The notes under the pieces are model-generated. The model was given only the letters and a program-made list of their open reading frames with translations. It made no database searches and was not told the origin of the DNA. The position numbers and the translations under genes were made by a program. Source: Frankia sp. AgB1.9 (GTDB lineage: Bacteria; Actinomycetota; Actinomycetes; Frankiales; Frankiaceae). Taken from it: DNA of 51,117 bases. Of this stretch, positions 33,333-41,217 are shown one piece after another. Within the stretch, counting starts at the first letter, position 1. Each line of letters begins with the position of its first letter. Where the stretch lies: positions 1-51,117 of the forward strand of contig NZ_JADWYX010000064.1 in NCBI RefSeq assembly GCF_016786355.1. Direction: 5' to 3'.

Positions 33333-33347
33333 GCGGGCGCCGGTGGT

Positions 33348-33809
33348 TCAGCTTTCGGTGGTGGGGTTCAGGTCGAGCGCGAGGCTGTTCATGCAGTAGC
33401 GCTGTCCGGTGGGCTGGGGGCCGTCGGGGAAGACGTGGCCGAGGTGGGAGCCGCAGCGGCCGCAGCGGACCTCGGTGCGGACCATGCCGTGGGTGCTGTC
33501 ATCGACGAACTCGACGGCGTCCGGGGTGAGGGGCTCGTAGAAGCTGGGCCAGCCGGAGCCGGAGTCGTACTTGGTGTCCGAGGAGAACAGCGGGTTGCCG
33601 CAGGCGCCGCACTGGTAGGTGCCGGTTTCCTTGCTGTAGGTGTAGGCGCCGGTGAAGGGCCGCTCGGTGGCGGCCTGGCGCAGGATCTGGTAGCGGGCCG
33701 GGTCGAGGACGGAGCGCCATTCGGCGTCGGTGCGGGTCACCTTGTCGGCCGTGGCCGGCTCCGCCGTCTGGGCGGTCGCCGGGGCGGCGGGGTCGAGCTG
33801 GTCGCTCAT
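33348..33809 (-). CDS. msrB: Peptide-methionine (R)-S-oxide reductase MsrB
   Basis: 153 aa, normal length. Repairs methionine-R-sulfoxide in proteins, cytoplasmic. Structural zinc site is two CxxC pairs (C67/C70 and C116/C119), and the catalytic Cys is C139 in GQRYCMNS. Other family blocks: RPFTGAYTYSKETGTYQCGACGNPLF, KYDSGSGWPSFYEP and RCGSHLGHVFPDGP. No resolving-cysteine at the position used by some MsrB proteins was assigned, so recycling is likely by thioredoxin through another thiol. Single gene with a good downstream hairpin. Confidence 0.97.
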   Translation of the reverse strand: MSDQLDPAAPATAQTAEPATADKVTRTDAEWRSVLDPARYQILRQAATERPFTGAYTYSKETGTYQCGACGNPLFSSDTKYDSGSGWPSFYEPLTPDAVEFVDDSTHGMVRTEVRCGRCGSHLGHVFPDGPQPTGQRYCMNSLALDLNPTTES

Positions 33810-34001
33810 GGTGTTCCTCCGTTCGGCGGGGTGGGTGGCGGCGGAGAGCCGCCGGAAGGGCCGGGTCCGGCAGCCCTGGGCGGTGTGAGCCTGGGTTGTG
33901 GCTGGATTCCGGTCGCTGAGCGCATGGGATGTAGCGGCGGCGGCGCGGGTGGCATTCCCGCGGGTCGGCTGGGTGACAGTCGGGTCGGCTGGGTGTGGGC
34001 G

Positions 34002-34415
34002 TCAGGGGGTGACGTCGCCAGGGTCGGGGTCTGCGAGGACGGGGAGCGCGGCGGCGGCCGCGCCGGCGCCGAGGAGGGCGGCGAGGGTACCGGCGGCGGG
34101 GGAGAGGTCGCGGCGGGCCGTGGCGGTGGCGAGGACGGTGGCGTCGACGGCGTCGGCGATCAGGCCGGCCCAGACCCAGCTGTCGGTGGGCTGGCGGCGG
34201 CTGAGGGCGTGCAGGAGGCCGGCGCCGAGGGCGAGGTCGCGGCCGCCGAGGAGGCGGGCGGTCCAGGCGGTGCGTTCGGCGGTGACGCGGTCGACGCCGG
34301 TGGCGCGCAGGGCGGTCACGGGGCGTGTGAGGGCGGCGATGCCGAGGCCGCAGCGGGCGAGGGCGAACAGGCCCAGGTAGGGGCGGACACCGATACGCTG
34401 CGTGATGGCTGACAT
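34002..34415 (-). CDS. Small integral membrane protein (DUF4267-like)
   Basis: 137 aa with about four hydrophobic helices: PYLGLFALARCGLGIAALTRP, ARLLGGRDLALGAGLLHAL, WVWAGLIADAVDATVLATAT and AAGTLAALLGAGAAAAALPVL. Resembles actinobacterial DUF4267-type proteins with a conserved R-L-L-G-G-R-D motif. Role unknown. The ATG at 34415 (product starting SAITQRIG) is chosen; it is divergent from rbpA, 123 bases away. Confidence 0.7.
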   Translation of the reverse strand: MSAITQRIGVRPYLGLFALARCGLGIAALTRPVTALRATGVDRVTAERTAWTARLLGGRDLALGAGLLHALSRRQPTDSWVWAGLIADAVDATVLATATARRDLSPAAGTLAALLGAGAAAAALPVLADPDPGDVTP

Positions 34416-34465
34416 CGGATGGACACGCGGTATGGCCACGGTCTCGTTACCGACCCTTCCGTTGT

Positions 34466-34493
34466 GGGAACGTCTCGGCTGGCCGGGTCGTTC
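34466..34493 (+). promoter_or_regulatory. Sigma-R-type promoter of rbpA
   Basis: GGGAAC (34466-34471), an 18-base spacer, then GTTC (34490-34493). This matches the actinobacterial sigma-R/SigH disulfide-stress consensus GGGAAT-N18-GTT. It would give a 5' UTR of roughly 40 bases ending in GGAGGGG and the rbpA ATG. In Streptomyces, rbpA belongs to the sigma-R regulon (established), so both sequence and biology agree. Confidence 0.75.
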
Positions 34494-34538
34494 AAACTGC
34501 TGAGACACGGGTAATCGACAACGCTCGGAGGGGTTTCT

Positions 34539-34883
34539 ATGGGCGAACGCGTTCTGCGGGGCAGCCGTCTCGGCGCGGTGTCCTACGAGACCGACCGCAG
34601 CACGGAGCTTGCGCCGCGGCAGACCGCGTCGTACGACTGTCCGAACGGTCACCAGTTCACCATGCCATTCGCGGCTGAGGCCGAGGTTCCCTCGGTCTGG
34701 GAGTGCCGTGTCTGTGGTGAGGCCTCGGTGATCGTGGACGGGGAGCGGCCGGAGCCGAAGAAGGCCAAGCCGCCGCGTACGCACTGGGACATGCTGATGG
34801 AGCGCCGGACGACCGCGGACCTTGAGGAGGTCCTTGCGGAGCGGCTGGCCGTGCTGCGTGGCGAGGACCGTCAGGCTAGCTGA
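34539..34883 (+). CDS. rbpA: RNA polymerase-binding protein RbpA
   Basis: 114 aa. RbpA binds the primary sigma factor and RNA polymerase and stabilises the open promoter complex; it also influences rifampicin tolerance. The sequence shows the N-terminal tail (MGERVLRGSRLGAVSYETDR), the central zinc-type core with CPNGHQF and WECRVCG, the basic linker (EPKKAKPPRTHWDML) and the sigma-interaction domain (ERRTTADLEEVLAERL). All regions are intact. It is transcribed alone from a sigma-R-like promoter and ends in a strong terminator. Confidence 0.98.
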   Translation: MGERVLRGSRLGAVSYETDRSTELAPRQTASYDCPNGHQFTMPFAAEAEVPSVWECRVCGEASVIVDGERPEPKKAKPPRTHWDMLMERRTTADLEEVLAERLAVLRGEDRQAS

Positions 34884-34918
34884 GCCTGGGCGAACCCGCC
34901 TGGGGACTAGGACACGCG

Positions 34919-34962
34919 ACACGAAAGAGGGGCACGGCTGCGGCCGTGCCCCTCTTTCGTGT
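34919..34962 (+). terminator. Strong intrinsic terminator of rbpA
   Basis: Perfect 20-bp inverted repeat (34919-34938 and 34943-34962, containing GAAAGAGGGGCACGG) with a TGCG loop, 36 bases after the rbpA stop. The A/U-rich base of the stem (CTTTCGTGT) takes the place of a U-tract. Confidence 0.9.
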
Positions 34963-35001
34963 CGGTTCGGTGCCATGACAGCGAAGGTCAGGCCGGCGGA
35001 G

Positions 35002-35077
35002 TGATCGCCGTTTTGGCCCTCAAGTGGTCGTGAATCGGGTCTTTTCGCAACCATCGGAGGGCCAAAACGGCGATCAT
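35002..35077 (+). repeat. 76-bp dispersed palindromic element, copy F
   Basis: TGATCGCCGTTTTGGCCCT arm, TGGTCGT, variable centre, GCAACCAT, AGGGCCAAAACGGCGATCAT. The C-to-T change in the left arm is matched by G-to-A in the right arm, so the outer 19-bp stem is perfect. Between the convergent rbpA and lnt-ppm1 genes. Confidence 0.92.
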
Positions 35078-35117
35078 GTTCGGGGTTAGGAGCGGGCGGA
35101 CGTTGTCGGAGGCGGCG

Positions 35118-37946
35118 CTAGCTGTCGCCGGTGGCGCTCTGCTGGACGGGTGTGTCGACGGTGGTGGCGCCGTTGGGGCTGACGCCGTTGGCCGTTGCGG
35201 GTAGTGCGACGCTCCCGGCCGATGTGGCCTTGGTCACCTGCGGGGCGGGCGCTGTCGGGGTGACGAGGGCCGGTTCGGGGGTCGGCGAGGGTACTTTCAC
35301 CGGCGGTGACGGCGTGGGCCGCAGCGTTCCCGGGCCGCGGCGGCCGGAGGCGACGGCCCATAGGGCGGTGCGCCAGAACGCCTCGACGATGATGGAGCGG
35401 CTCATCTTGGACGCGCCGCGTTCGCGTTCGACGAAGGTGATGGGCACCTCGGCGACCTGGAAGCCCTGGCGCCAGGCGGTCCAGGCGAGGTCGACCTGGA
35501 AGCAGTAGCCCTGGGACTGGATCTGGTTGAGGTCGCGGGCGCGCAGCACGTCGGCGCGGTAGGCGCGGTAGCCGGCGGTGGCGTCGCGCATCGGGATGCC
35601 GAGGGCCGCGCGGACGTAGAGGTTGGCGCCGCGGGACAGGATCAGGCGGCTGCGCGGCCAGTTGCGGACCTGGCCGCCGGGGACCCAGCGGGAGCCGATG
35701 ACGACGTCGGCGGTGGCGAGCCGGGCGAGCAGCCGGGGCAGCTCCTCGGGCTGGTGGGAGCCGTCGGCGTCCATCTCGACGACGACGTCGTAGCCGTGGC
35801 GCAGCGCCCAGGAGAAGCCGGCGACGTAGGCGGAGCCCAGGCCGGACTTGCCGGCACGGTTCAGGACGTGGATCTGGGGGTCCTCGCGGGCGAGCTCGTC
35901 GGCGATCTGGCCGGTGCCGTCGGGGCTGTTGTCGTCGATGACGAGCAGGTCGACGGTGGGGTTGGCCTCGCGGAGCCTGTGTGCCGTACGGGTGAGGTTC
36001 TCCCGTTCGTTGTACGTGGGCACGCAGACAACTACCCGGTGGGCGTCCACGCCGTTCCTTTCCTGTCCGCGGCCGTCGGGCCGGTGGCCTGTCCGCGGGT
36101 CGGCCTGGGGTCCGCGCGCGTCGTGCGGCGCGGGGGAGGCGTCTCGCGGGGTGCCGTCGTGGTCAGGGCCGGTGTGCCGCGGACCGGTGGTGGTCGCTGG
36201 CCGTGGGCGCCGGCGCCCGGTGGCGATTCCAGCAATAATGGCCGCCGCTCCCAGGGCGGTCGCGACCGCCTCCGGGATGGCGCCGACCCGGTCGGCGAGG
36301 GTGCGGGCGGTGCGTAGTGGCAGTGCGGCGGAGAGTATGCCGGGTTCGTAGAGGCCGGTCTGCGCGAGGACTGTGCCGTCGGGGCTGATGATCGCGCTCT
36401 GGCCGCTGGTGGAGACCTGGATGGTGGCGCGGCCGTGCTCGACGGCGCGGATCCGGGTCATGGCGAGTTGTTGCTGGCTTTCGCCCTTGCGGCCGAACGA
36501 CGCGTTGTTCGTCTGGACGACGAGGAGCCGGGCGCCCTGGTCGACGGAGGCGCGGACATTGCCGTCGTAGGCGACCTCGAAGCAGATGACGTCGCCGATG
36601 ACGGTGTGGGCGGCGGGCAGGACGGCGGGGCCGGTGCCGTGGACGAAGTCGTTGGGCATCTCGTCGGCGAACCGTTTGATCAGTTTCTGGAGGACTGACC
36701 GGCCGGGGAGGTATTCGGCGAACGGGACGGGCCGGTGTTTGACGTACATCTCGCCGCTGAAGCCGGTGGGGGTCCACAGGAGGCCGGCGTTGCGGACGTG
36801 GCCGCGGCCTGGTCCGTCGAGGACGGCGCCGACGAGGATGTCGGTGCCGACGGCCTGGGCGGCCTCGTTGAGGAGGTTCGCGGCGTCGGGGTTGAGGAAC
36901 GGGTCGACGTCGGAGGAGTTCTCGGGCCAGACGACGAGGCCGGGGGCTGGGATGTTCCCGGCGCCGACCTGGGCGGCGAGTTTCAGGGTCTGGTCGACGT
37001 GGTTGCTGGTGACCTGGAGGCGCTGGCCGAGGGCGTCGTAACCGCCGGGTTCGTGGACGCCGCCCTGGATCGCGGCGACCCGCAGGGTGCCGTCCTGGGC
37101 GCCGGTGGGCAGCGTGACGGCGAGGCCGGCGACGGCGAGGGCGAGGATGCCGACGGTGGGCAGGAGGGCGCCGAGCGCGAGCAGGCGGCCGGTGGGCCGG
37201 GCGGCGGGCGGCGGCTCGTCGGCTGGGAGGGCGCCGGGGACGCCGAGGTGGCGGTTGAGGGTGGTACGGCCGGTGGCGGCCAGGGTGGTGAGGGTGAGGG
37301 CCAGCAGGGCACCGGTGGCGGCTACGGCGAAGGTGAGGGTGGGGGCGCCGGCGACGGCGGCGAGTGGCGTGTAGGGGGTGTGGGGCTGGCTGAACGCGAG
37401 CCGGCCCCAGGGGAAGCCGCCGAACGGTTCGCGGCCGCGCAGAGCTTCCTGGCCGATCCAGACGCAGCCGACGGCGGCCCACGCGTACCAGGGCTTCAGG
37501 CGCAGCGCGAGGGTCGTCGCGGGTCCGACGATCGCGAGGATGGCGGCTTCGCCGGCGGCCAGGACGATCAGGGCGTCCAGGCCGACGTAGTCGACGAACC
37601 GCAGCAGCGGCAGGAAGAACCCGAGGCCGAACAGGAGGGCCAGGCCGTATGCGCCGCGTAGGCGGCGGCCGCGGACGAGCAGGGTGAGCCCGGCGACGGC
37701 GACGGGGGCGAGTGGCCAGGCGCCGACCGGGGGGAACGCGAGGTAGAGCAGGAACCCTGCGGCGAGGGCGGCCGTGGCGCGCAGTGCGGTGGCGGGCCGG
37801 GGTGGCCGCGGCCGGTGGCGGCGGGCGCGGGCTGGGCCGCCGGGGTCCGGGCCGTCCGCGGGCGCGCCGGGGGTCGGCGGGGCGCCGGGCGCCGCCATGG
37901 CGGGGGTCGGGCCGGTGGGCGCTGGGGCTGCGGACGGCGGTGTCAC
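35118..37946 (-). CDS. Apolipoprotein N-acyltransferase fused to polyprenol-phosphate-mannose synthase (Lnt-Ppm1)
   Basis: 942 aa bifunctional membrane protein like mycobacterial Ppm1. Residues about 50-290 contain the Lnt membrane helices; about 290-570 is the nitrilase domain with predicted triad E342-K403-C455 (WPENSSD, VKHRPVPFAEY, VICFEVAYDG) and E411; the K-to-C spacing equals that of E. coli Lnt. Residues about 636-865 are a GT2 glycosyltransferase (VVVCVPTYNERENL, DDNSPDGT, DxD at 726-728) that makes polyprenyl-phosphate-mannose for lipoglycans and protein mannosylation. The C-terminal 70 residues are Pro/Thr-rich and non-conserved. Lnt N-acylates lipoproteins at the outer face of the membrane. 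In M. tuberculosis the two parts are also one gene; in M. smegmatis they are separate. ATG at 37946 chosen. Confidence 0.95.
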   Translation of the reverse strand: MTPPSAAPAPTGPTPAMAAPGAPPTPGAPADGPDPGGPARARRHRPRPPRPATALRATAALAAGFLLYLAFPPVGAWPLAPVAVAGLTLLVRGRRLRGAYGLALLFGLGFFLPLLRFVDYVGLDALIVLAAGEAAILAIVGPATTLALRLKPWYAWAAVGCVWIGQEALRGREPFGGFPWGRLAFSQPHTPYTPLAAVAGAPTLTFAVAATGALLALTLTTLAATGRTTLNRHLGVPGALPADEPPPAARPTGRLLALGALLPTVGILALAVAGLAVTLPTGAQDGTLRVAAIQGGVHEPGGYDALGQRLQVTSNHVDQTLKLAAQVGAGNIPAPGLVVWPENSSDVDPFLNPDAANLLNEAAQAVGTDILVGAVLDGPGRGHVRNAGLLWTPTGFSGEMYVKHRPVPFAEYLPGRSVLQKLIKRFADEMPNDFVHGTGPAVLPAAHTVIGDVICFEVAYDGNVRASVDQGARLLVVQTNNASFGRKGESQQQLAMTRIRAVEHGRATIQVSTSGQSAIISPDGTVLAQTGLYEPGILSAALPLRTARTLADRVGAIPEAVATALGAAAIIAGIATGRRRPRPATTTGPRHTGPDHDGTPRDASPAPHDARGPQADPRTGHRPDGRGQERNGVDAHRVVVCVPTYNERENLTRTAHRLREANPTVDLLVIDDNSPDGTGQIADELAREDPQIHVLNRAGKSGLGSAYVAGFSWALRHGYDVVVEMDADGSHQPEELPRLLARLATADVVIGSRWVPGGQVRNWPRSRLILSRGANLYVRAALGIPMRDATAGYRAYRADVLRARDLNQIQSQGYCFQVDLAWTAWRQGFQVAEVPITFVERERGASKMSRSIIVEAFWRTALWAVASGRRGPGTLRPTPSPPVKVPSPTPEPALVTPTAPAPQVTKATSAGSVALPATANGVSPNGATTVDTPVQQSATGDS

Positions 37947-38127
37947 GGGTCCCAGTTTGCTAGAGCCGGGGGCGGCGGTGTGCCGGAGTGTCCGTCCTGT
38001 CCGCGTGGGCCGGTCGGGAGAGGCGGCGGATGTGCCTGGGGGTGCGGCTGTGGGGGCGAGTTGGCCGGGTCGGGGTGGCCTTCGTTACGGCCCTGGCCGC
38101 CGCCCGCCGCCCACCCTGGCAGTCACC

Positions 38128-38183
38128 TCATGATCGGGTGGATTCGGGGTCGTCGGCGCTACCCCGAATCCACCCGATCATGA
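38128..38183. repeat. 56-bp palindrome, family 2, copy 1 (perfect)
   Basis: Perfect 23-bp arms (38128-38150, 38161-38183) of the form TCATGATCGGGTGGATTCGG... with a 10-base loop, followed by AAAGC. It lies 30 bases after the end of the amidohydrolase gene (minus strand) and upstream of lnt-ppm1. It shares TGATCG/CGATCA ends with the 76-bp family but not its body. Confidence 0.9.
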
Positions 38184-38213
38184 AAGCGGGCGGCGCCGGT
38201 TGGGGTGGTGGTG

Positions 38214-39842
38214 TCAGGCGTCGGGGTCGTCGTGCAGGACGGTGCCGGCCAGGACGGTGCGGACGCAGCGGGGGTCCGGGCCGGTGAGGTCGGGCAGGGC
38301 GGGGTCCCCCGGCCCGGCGGGGCCGGTGGGCCGGCGCCAGACGGCGAAGGTGGCGGGCTGGCTGGGGGCGAGGGTGCCGTCGGTGGTGGCGCGGGCGGCG
38401 TGCCAGCCGCCGCGGGTGGCGGCGTCGAACGCGGCCGCGGGGTCGAGGCGGGCGGTGTGGGTGTGGTGGCCGGTGGCGGCGCGGATCGCGCCCCAGGGGT
38501 CGAGTGGGGTGACGGGGGCGTCGGAGGACAGTGCGACGCCGACGCCGGCGGCGACGAGGGCTGCGAGGGGGTTCATGGCGGCGGCCCGCGTGGCGCCGAG
38601 CCGTTCGGCGTACATGCCGTGTGGGCCGCCCCAGAAGGCGTCGAAGGCGGGTTGGACGGCGGCGACGGCGCCGAACCGGGCGAGGGCGGCGATCTGGTCG
38701 GGGTGGACGAGTTCGCAGTGCTCGATCCGGGGCCGGGCGGCGATGACCCGTTCAGGCCCGGCCGTGGTGGCGGCGGCGACCAGGCCGGCGAGGACGGTGT
38801 CGACGGCGGCGTCGCCGATCGCGTGGAAGCCGGGCTGGCGGCCCGAGGCGACCGCGGTCAGTACGGCGTCGCGGACGGCCGTGGCGTCGAGCATCGGCGG
38901 TGGACGGTGGCCGGGCCGGTCGGCGTAGGGGGCGCGTAGGGCGGCGGTGTGGGAGCCGAGGGAGCCGTCGACGAACAGGTCCCCGCCGATGCCGACGGCG
39001 AGCCGGCCGTCCGGGTCGAGGCCGGCGAGGTCGGCCGGGTCGCCGGCCCAGTAGCCGGCGATCGCGGGCCCGGGTTCGGCGGCGGCGTGGGCGAGCAGCG
39101 CGGCGAGGTCGTCGGCGGAGGACACCTCGGGGCCGGCCATCTCGTGCATCGCGACGATCCCGAGGCCTGCGGCGGTGGACCGCAGCCGCCGCCACGCGTC
39201 CTGTCGCTGGCCCGGGGTGATCGTGTCGTAGGCGTGGACGCGGGCGGCGTGGTGGGCGTCGTCGCGGACGAGGCCGTCGCCGAGCCAGCCGGGCCGGCCC
39301 GCGGCGCCGGCCGCGGCGGCGAGCGGGTTGGAGATGACGGCGGTGTGGCCGTCGACGCGGGCGAGGTAGACGAGCCGCCCGGGGGCGGCGCGGTCGAGCT
39401 CGGCGGCTGTCGGCGGGCGCCGCTGGGGCCAGCGGGTCTCGTCCCAGCCCGTGCCCAGCAGGGTGGTGCCGGCGCCCGCCCGGGCAGCGGCGCTGACCGC
39501 GTCGAGCGCGGCGCCGAGGGTCGGCGTGGCGGCGAGGTCGAGGCCGCCGAGCGCGAGCCCGGTGGCGGTGGCGTGCAGGTGGGCGTCGACGAACGCCGGG
39601 GCGACCCAGGCGCCGGCCAGCTCGACGACCTCGTCCGCGTCGCCCGGGACGGGGTCGGCGTCGGTGCCGAGCCAGGTGACGCGCCGGCCGACGGTGAGCA
39701 GCGCGGTGGCGCCCGGGACCGCGGGGCTGTGGACGTGGCCGCCGCGGTAGAGCACGGCGCGTTCCCGGCACGGTCCGCCCGCCGTCGGTCTGGCTGGCGC
39801 CGGGCGGACCGGCCGGGGTGGGCGGTGTGGTGGGCGGCTCAC
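38214..39842 (-). CDS. Amidohydrolase family 3 protein (YtcJ-like)
   Basis: 542 aa. N-terminal beta part (LYRGGHVHSPAVPGATALLTVGRRVTWLGTD), then metal motif AFVDAHLHATATG (H-x-H), DGTLGS-type loop here as FVDGSLGSHTAALRAPYAD, FHAIGDAAVDTVLAGL, ARIEHCELVHPDQI and ALSSDAPVTPLDPWGAI with the metal Asp. This order is diagnostic of amidohydrolase family 3. Substrates for the family are poorly known (N-acyl amino acids, amides). The GTG at 39842 is chosen; alternatives include the GTG at 39755, just before LYRGG. Cytoplasmic; no partner gene. Confidence 0.9.
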   Translation of the reverse strand: MSRPPHRPPRPVRPAPARPTAGGPCRERAVLYRGGHVHSPAVPGATALLTVGRRVTWLGTDADPVPGDADEVVELAGAWVAPAFVDAHLHATATGLALGGLDLAATPTLGAALDAVSAAARAGAGTTLLGTGWDETRWPQRRPPTAAELDRAAPGRLVYLARVDGHTAVISNPLAAAAGAAGRPGWLGDGLVRDDAHHAARVHAYDTITPGQRQDAWRRLRSTAAGLGIVAMHEMAGPEVSSADDLAALLAHAAAEPGPAIAGYWAGDPADLAGLDPDGRLAVGIGGDLFVDGSLGSHTAALRAPYADRPGHRPPPMLDATAVRDAVLTAVASGRQPGFHAIGDAAVDTVLAGLVAAATTAGPERVIAARPRIEHCELVHPDQIAALARFGAVAAVQPAFDAFWGGPHGMYAERLGATRAAAMNPLAALVAAGVGVALSSDAPVTPLDPWGAIRAATGHHTHTARLDPAAAFDAATRGGWHAARATTDGTLAPSQPATFAVWRRPTGPAGPGDPALPDLTGPDPRCVRTVLAGTVLHDDPDA

Positions 39843-40047
39843 GGCTGCGAGTCTGCCGAACGGCCGGCCGGGATCCCCGCCCACCCGCCCGCGGTGGCGC
39901 TGGTCGGTCGGTCCGCCCGGATTCGGATCGGCTGGCGTCTCATCGTGCGCCGGATCCTGGGCGTCTGGACTGAGCACGGGTGCGGTGGTTCGGGCGAGGG
40001 TGCGGAGGCGAGGGTGCAGGGGGGATGACGAACGGGCGGAGGAGTTC

Positions 40048-40482
40048 ATGGCCCGGACGGCGCGGCGGCAGCTGCTGCGCGCGGTCCTGCTGACCGGCGG
40101 CGACTGGGCGTCCGCCGAGGACCTCGTCCAGGGCGCGTTCGAACGCGTCTACCTGCGCCGGACGCTGGTCAACAGGGCGACGAGCCGCTGGCGGCGGCTG
40201 CGGGTGCGGGTCGACGAGGTGCCGCTGCTCGTCGACGGCGAGTGAACCGCCGACCTCCCCGAGGCGGCGGTCGACGCCGCCGACCGGCTGGCCCAGCGCG
40301 ACGGCCTGCTGCGCGCGTTACGGGCGCTGCCGCCGCGCCGGCGCGACCCGCAGTCCGGGCTCGATCCCGCCCTGGCCCACCAGCTGCGTTTCACCCTGGT
40401 CGCGGGCGGCTGGAAGGTCACCCGGGAGAGCTACTGCGCGGGCATGCACCAGGTGTTCCCTGGCTGCCCGGTCAGTCTCTGA
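40048..40482 (+). pseudogene. Decayed ECF sigma factor (SigE-like), fused to an unrelated C-terminal remnant
   Basis: Starting at ATG 40048, a frame reads MARTARRQLLRAVLLTGGDWASAEDLVQGAFERVY, matching ECF sigma region 2, with RRTLVNRATSRWRRLRV as the start of the linker. A TGA interrupts at 40243-40245; the same frame continues with PEAAVDAADRLAQRDGLLRALRALPPRRR, the beginning of region 4, then loses sigma homology. The final part (LRFTLVAGGWKVTRESYC..) resembles the C-terminus of a small secreted or lipoprotein domain, and ends at 40480-40482. Parts of regions 2 and 4 are missing. This is a gene remnant with an in-frame stop and probably deletions; function is unlikely unless readthrough occurs. 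Confidence 0.75.
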
Positions 40483-40488
40483 CGGGCG

Positions 40489-40932
40489 TCACAGGGCCGG
40501 GGGGCGGCCCTCGTAGGGGGTGGACAGGACGACGAGGGTGCGGGTGGAGACGTTCGCGGCGGCGCGGACCTGCTGCAGCAGCGTCTCCAGGTCGGCGGGT
40601 TCGGCGACGCGTGCTTTCAGCAGGTAGGACTCCTCGCCGGCGACCGAGTGGCAGGCCTCGATCGCGTCGAGGTGCGCGAGCCGGTCGGGCGCGTCGTCCG
40701 GCTGCGACGGGTCGATCGGCTTGATCGAGATGAAGGCGGTCAGGGGCAGGCCGACCTTCGACGGGTCGACCTGGGCGCTGTAGGAGGTGATCACGCCCCG
40801 TTGCTCGAGCCGACGGACCCTCTGGTGGACCGCGGAGACGGACAGGCCGGTGGCGCGGGCCAGGTCGGTGAAACTCATCCGCCCGTCCGCGCACAGCAGC
40901 CGGACAATCTGCCGGTCGAGATCTTCGAGCAC
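40489..40932 (-). CDS. Lrp/AsnC-family transcriptional regulator
   Basis: 147 aa. HTH domain: LDRQIVRLLCADGRMSFTDLARATGLSVSAVHQRVRRLEQRGVITSYSAQVDP, then an RAM/ACT-like effector domain (AFISIKPIDPSQPDDAPDRLAHLDAIEACHSVAGEESYLLKARV). Octameric or dimeric regulator of amino acid metabolism, probably responding to an amino acid. The GTG start at 40932 gives the normal length. An inverted repeat GATCACC-N12-GGTGATC (40952-40977) just upstream is a candidate autoregulatory site. Confidence 0.93.
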   Translation of the reverse strand: MLEDLDRQIVRLLCADGRMSFTDLARATGLSVSAVHQRVRRLEQRGVITSYSAQVDPSKVGLPLTAFISIKPIDPSQPDDAPDRLAHLDAIEACHSVAGEESYLLKARVAEPADLETLLQQVRAAANVSTRTLVVLSTPYEGRPPAL

Positions 40933-40951
40933 AGTGCGGAGATTATGGCCT

Positions 40952-40977
40952 GATCACCGACCGGTTCCGGGGTGATC
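40952..40977. promoter_or_regulatory. Candidate Lrp-family operator
   Basis: GATCACC (40952-40958) and GGTGATC (40971-40977) form a symmetric pair with 12-base spacing, 20 bases upstream of the Lrp-family start codon. Assignment is by position only. Confidence 0.4.
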
Positions 40978-41217
40978 GGCGCAGTTGTGCACGGGACTGG
41001 TCACTGAGCGCGTCGGTATGCCCGACCGGCGCGGGAAGTGCCACCGCCGAATGGCACGAAGGGGCCCTGTTGCCTGGCTGTGGGCCTGGGAGTGGGTAAC
41101 GCTGGCCTTTTCCTGCCGCCCCGGGGGCGTGTCGGCCGGCTGTTGCCAGTCCGGGCCATGGTCCGGCGGCCTGGGTTGGCGGCCGGGACTGTCGGCGGGC
41201 CGTGCCAGGGTGGGCGG

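Larger units (their letters stand above)
32619..33347. other. Long intergenic region holding palindrome copy E and a terminator
   Basis: 729 bases without a supportable gene. Contents: palindromic element copy E (33007-33082) and the msrB terminator (33300-33332). Open frames at 32736-33059 and 33072-33275 on the minus strand show no coding pattern, and a 34-codon frame at 33212 has a ribosome-binding-like AGGAGGT with no spacing to its ATG. Confidence 0.6.

Noticed and set aside
33810..33910. Sigma-R promoter upstream of msrB
   Set aside because: A GGAAT-like hexamer exists on the minus strand, but no GTT occurs at the required 18-base spacing.
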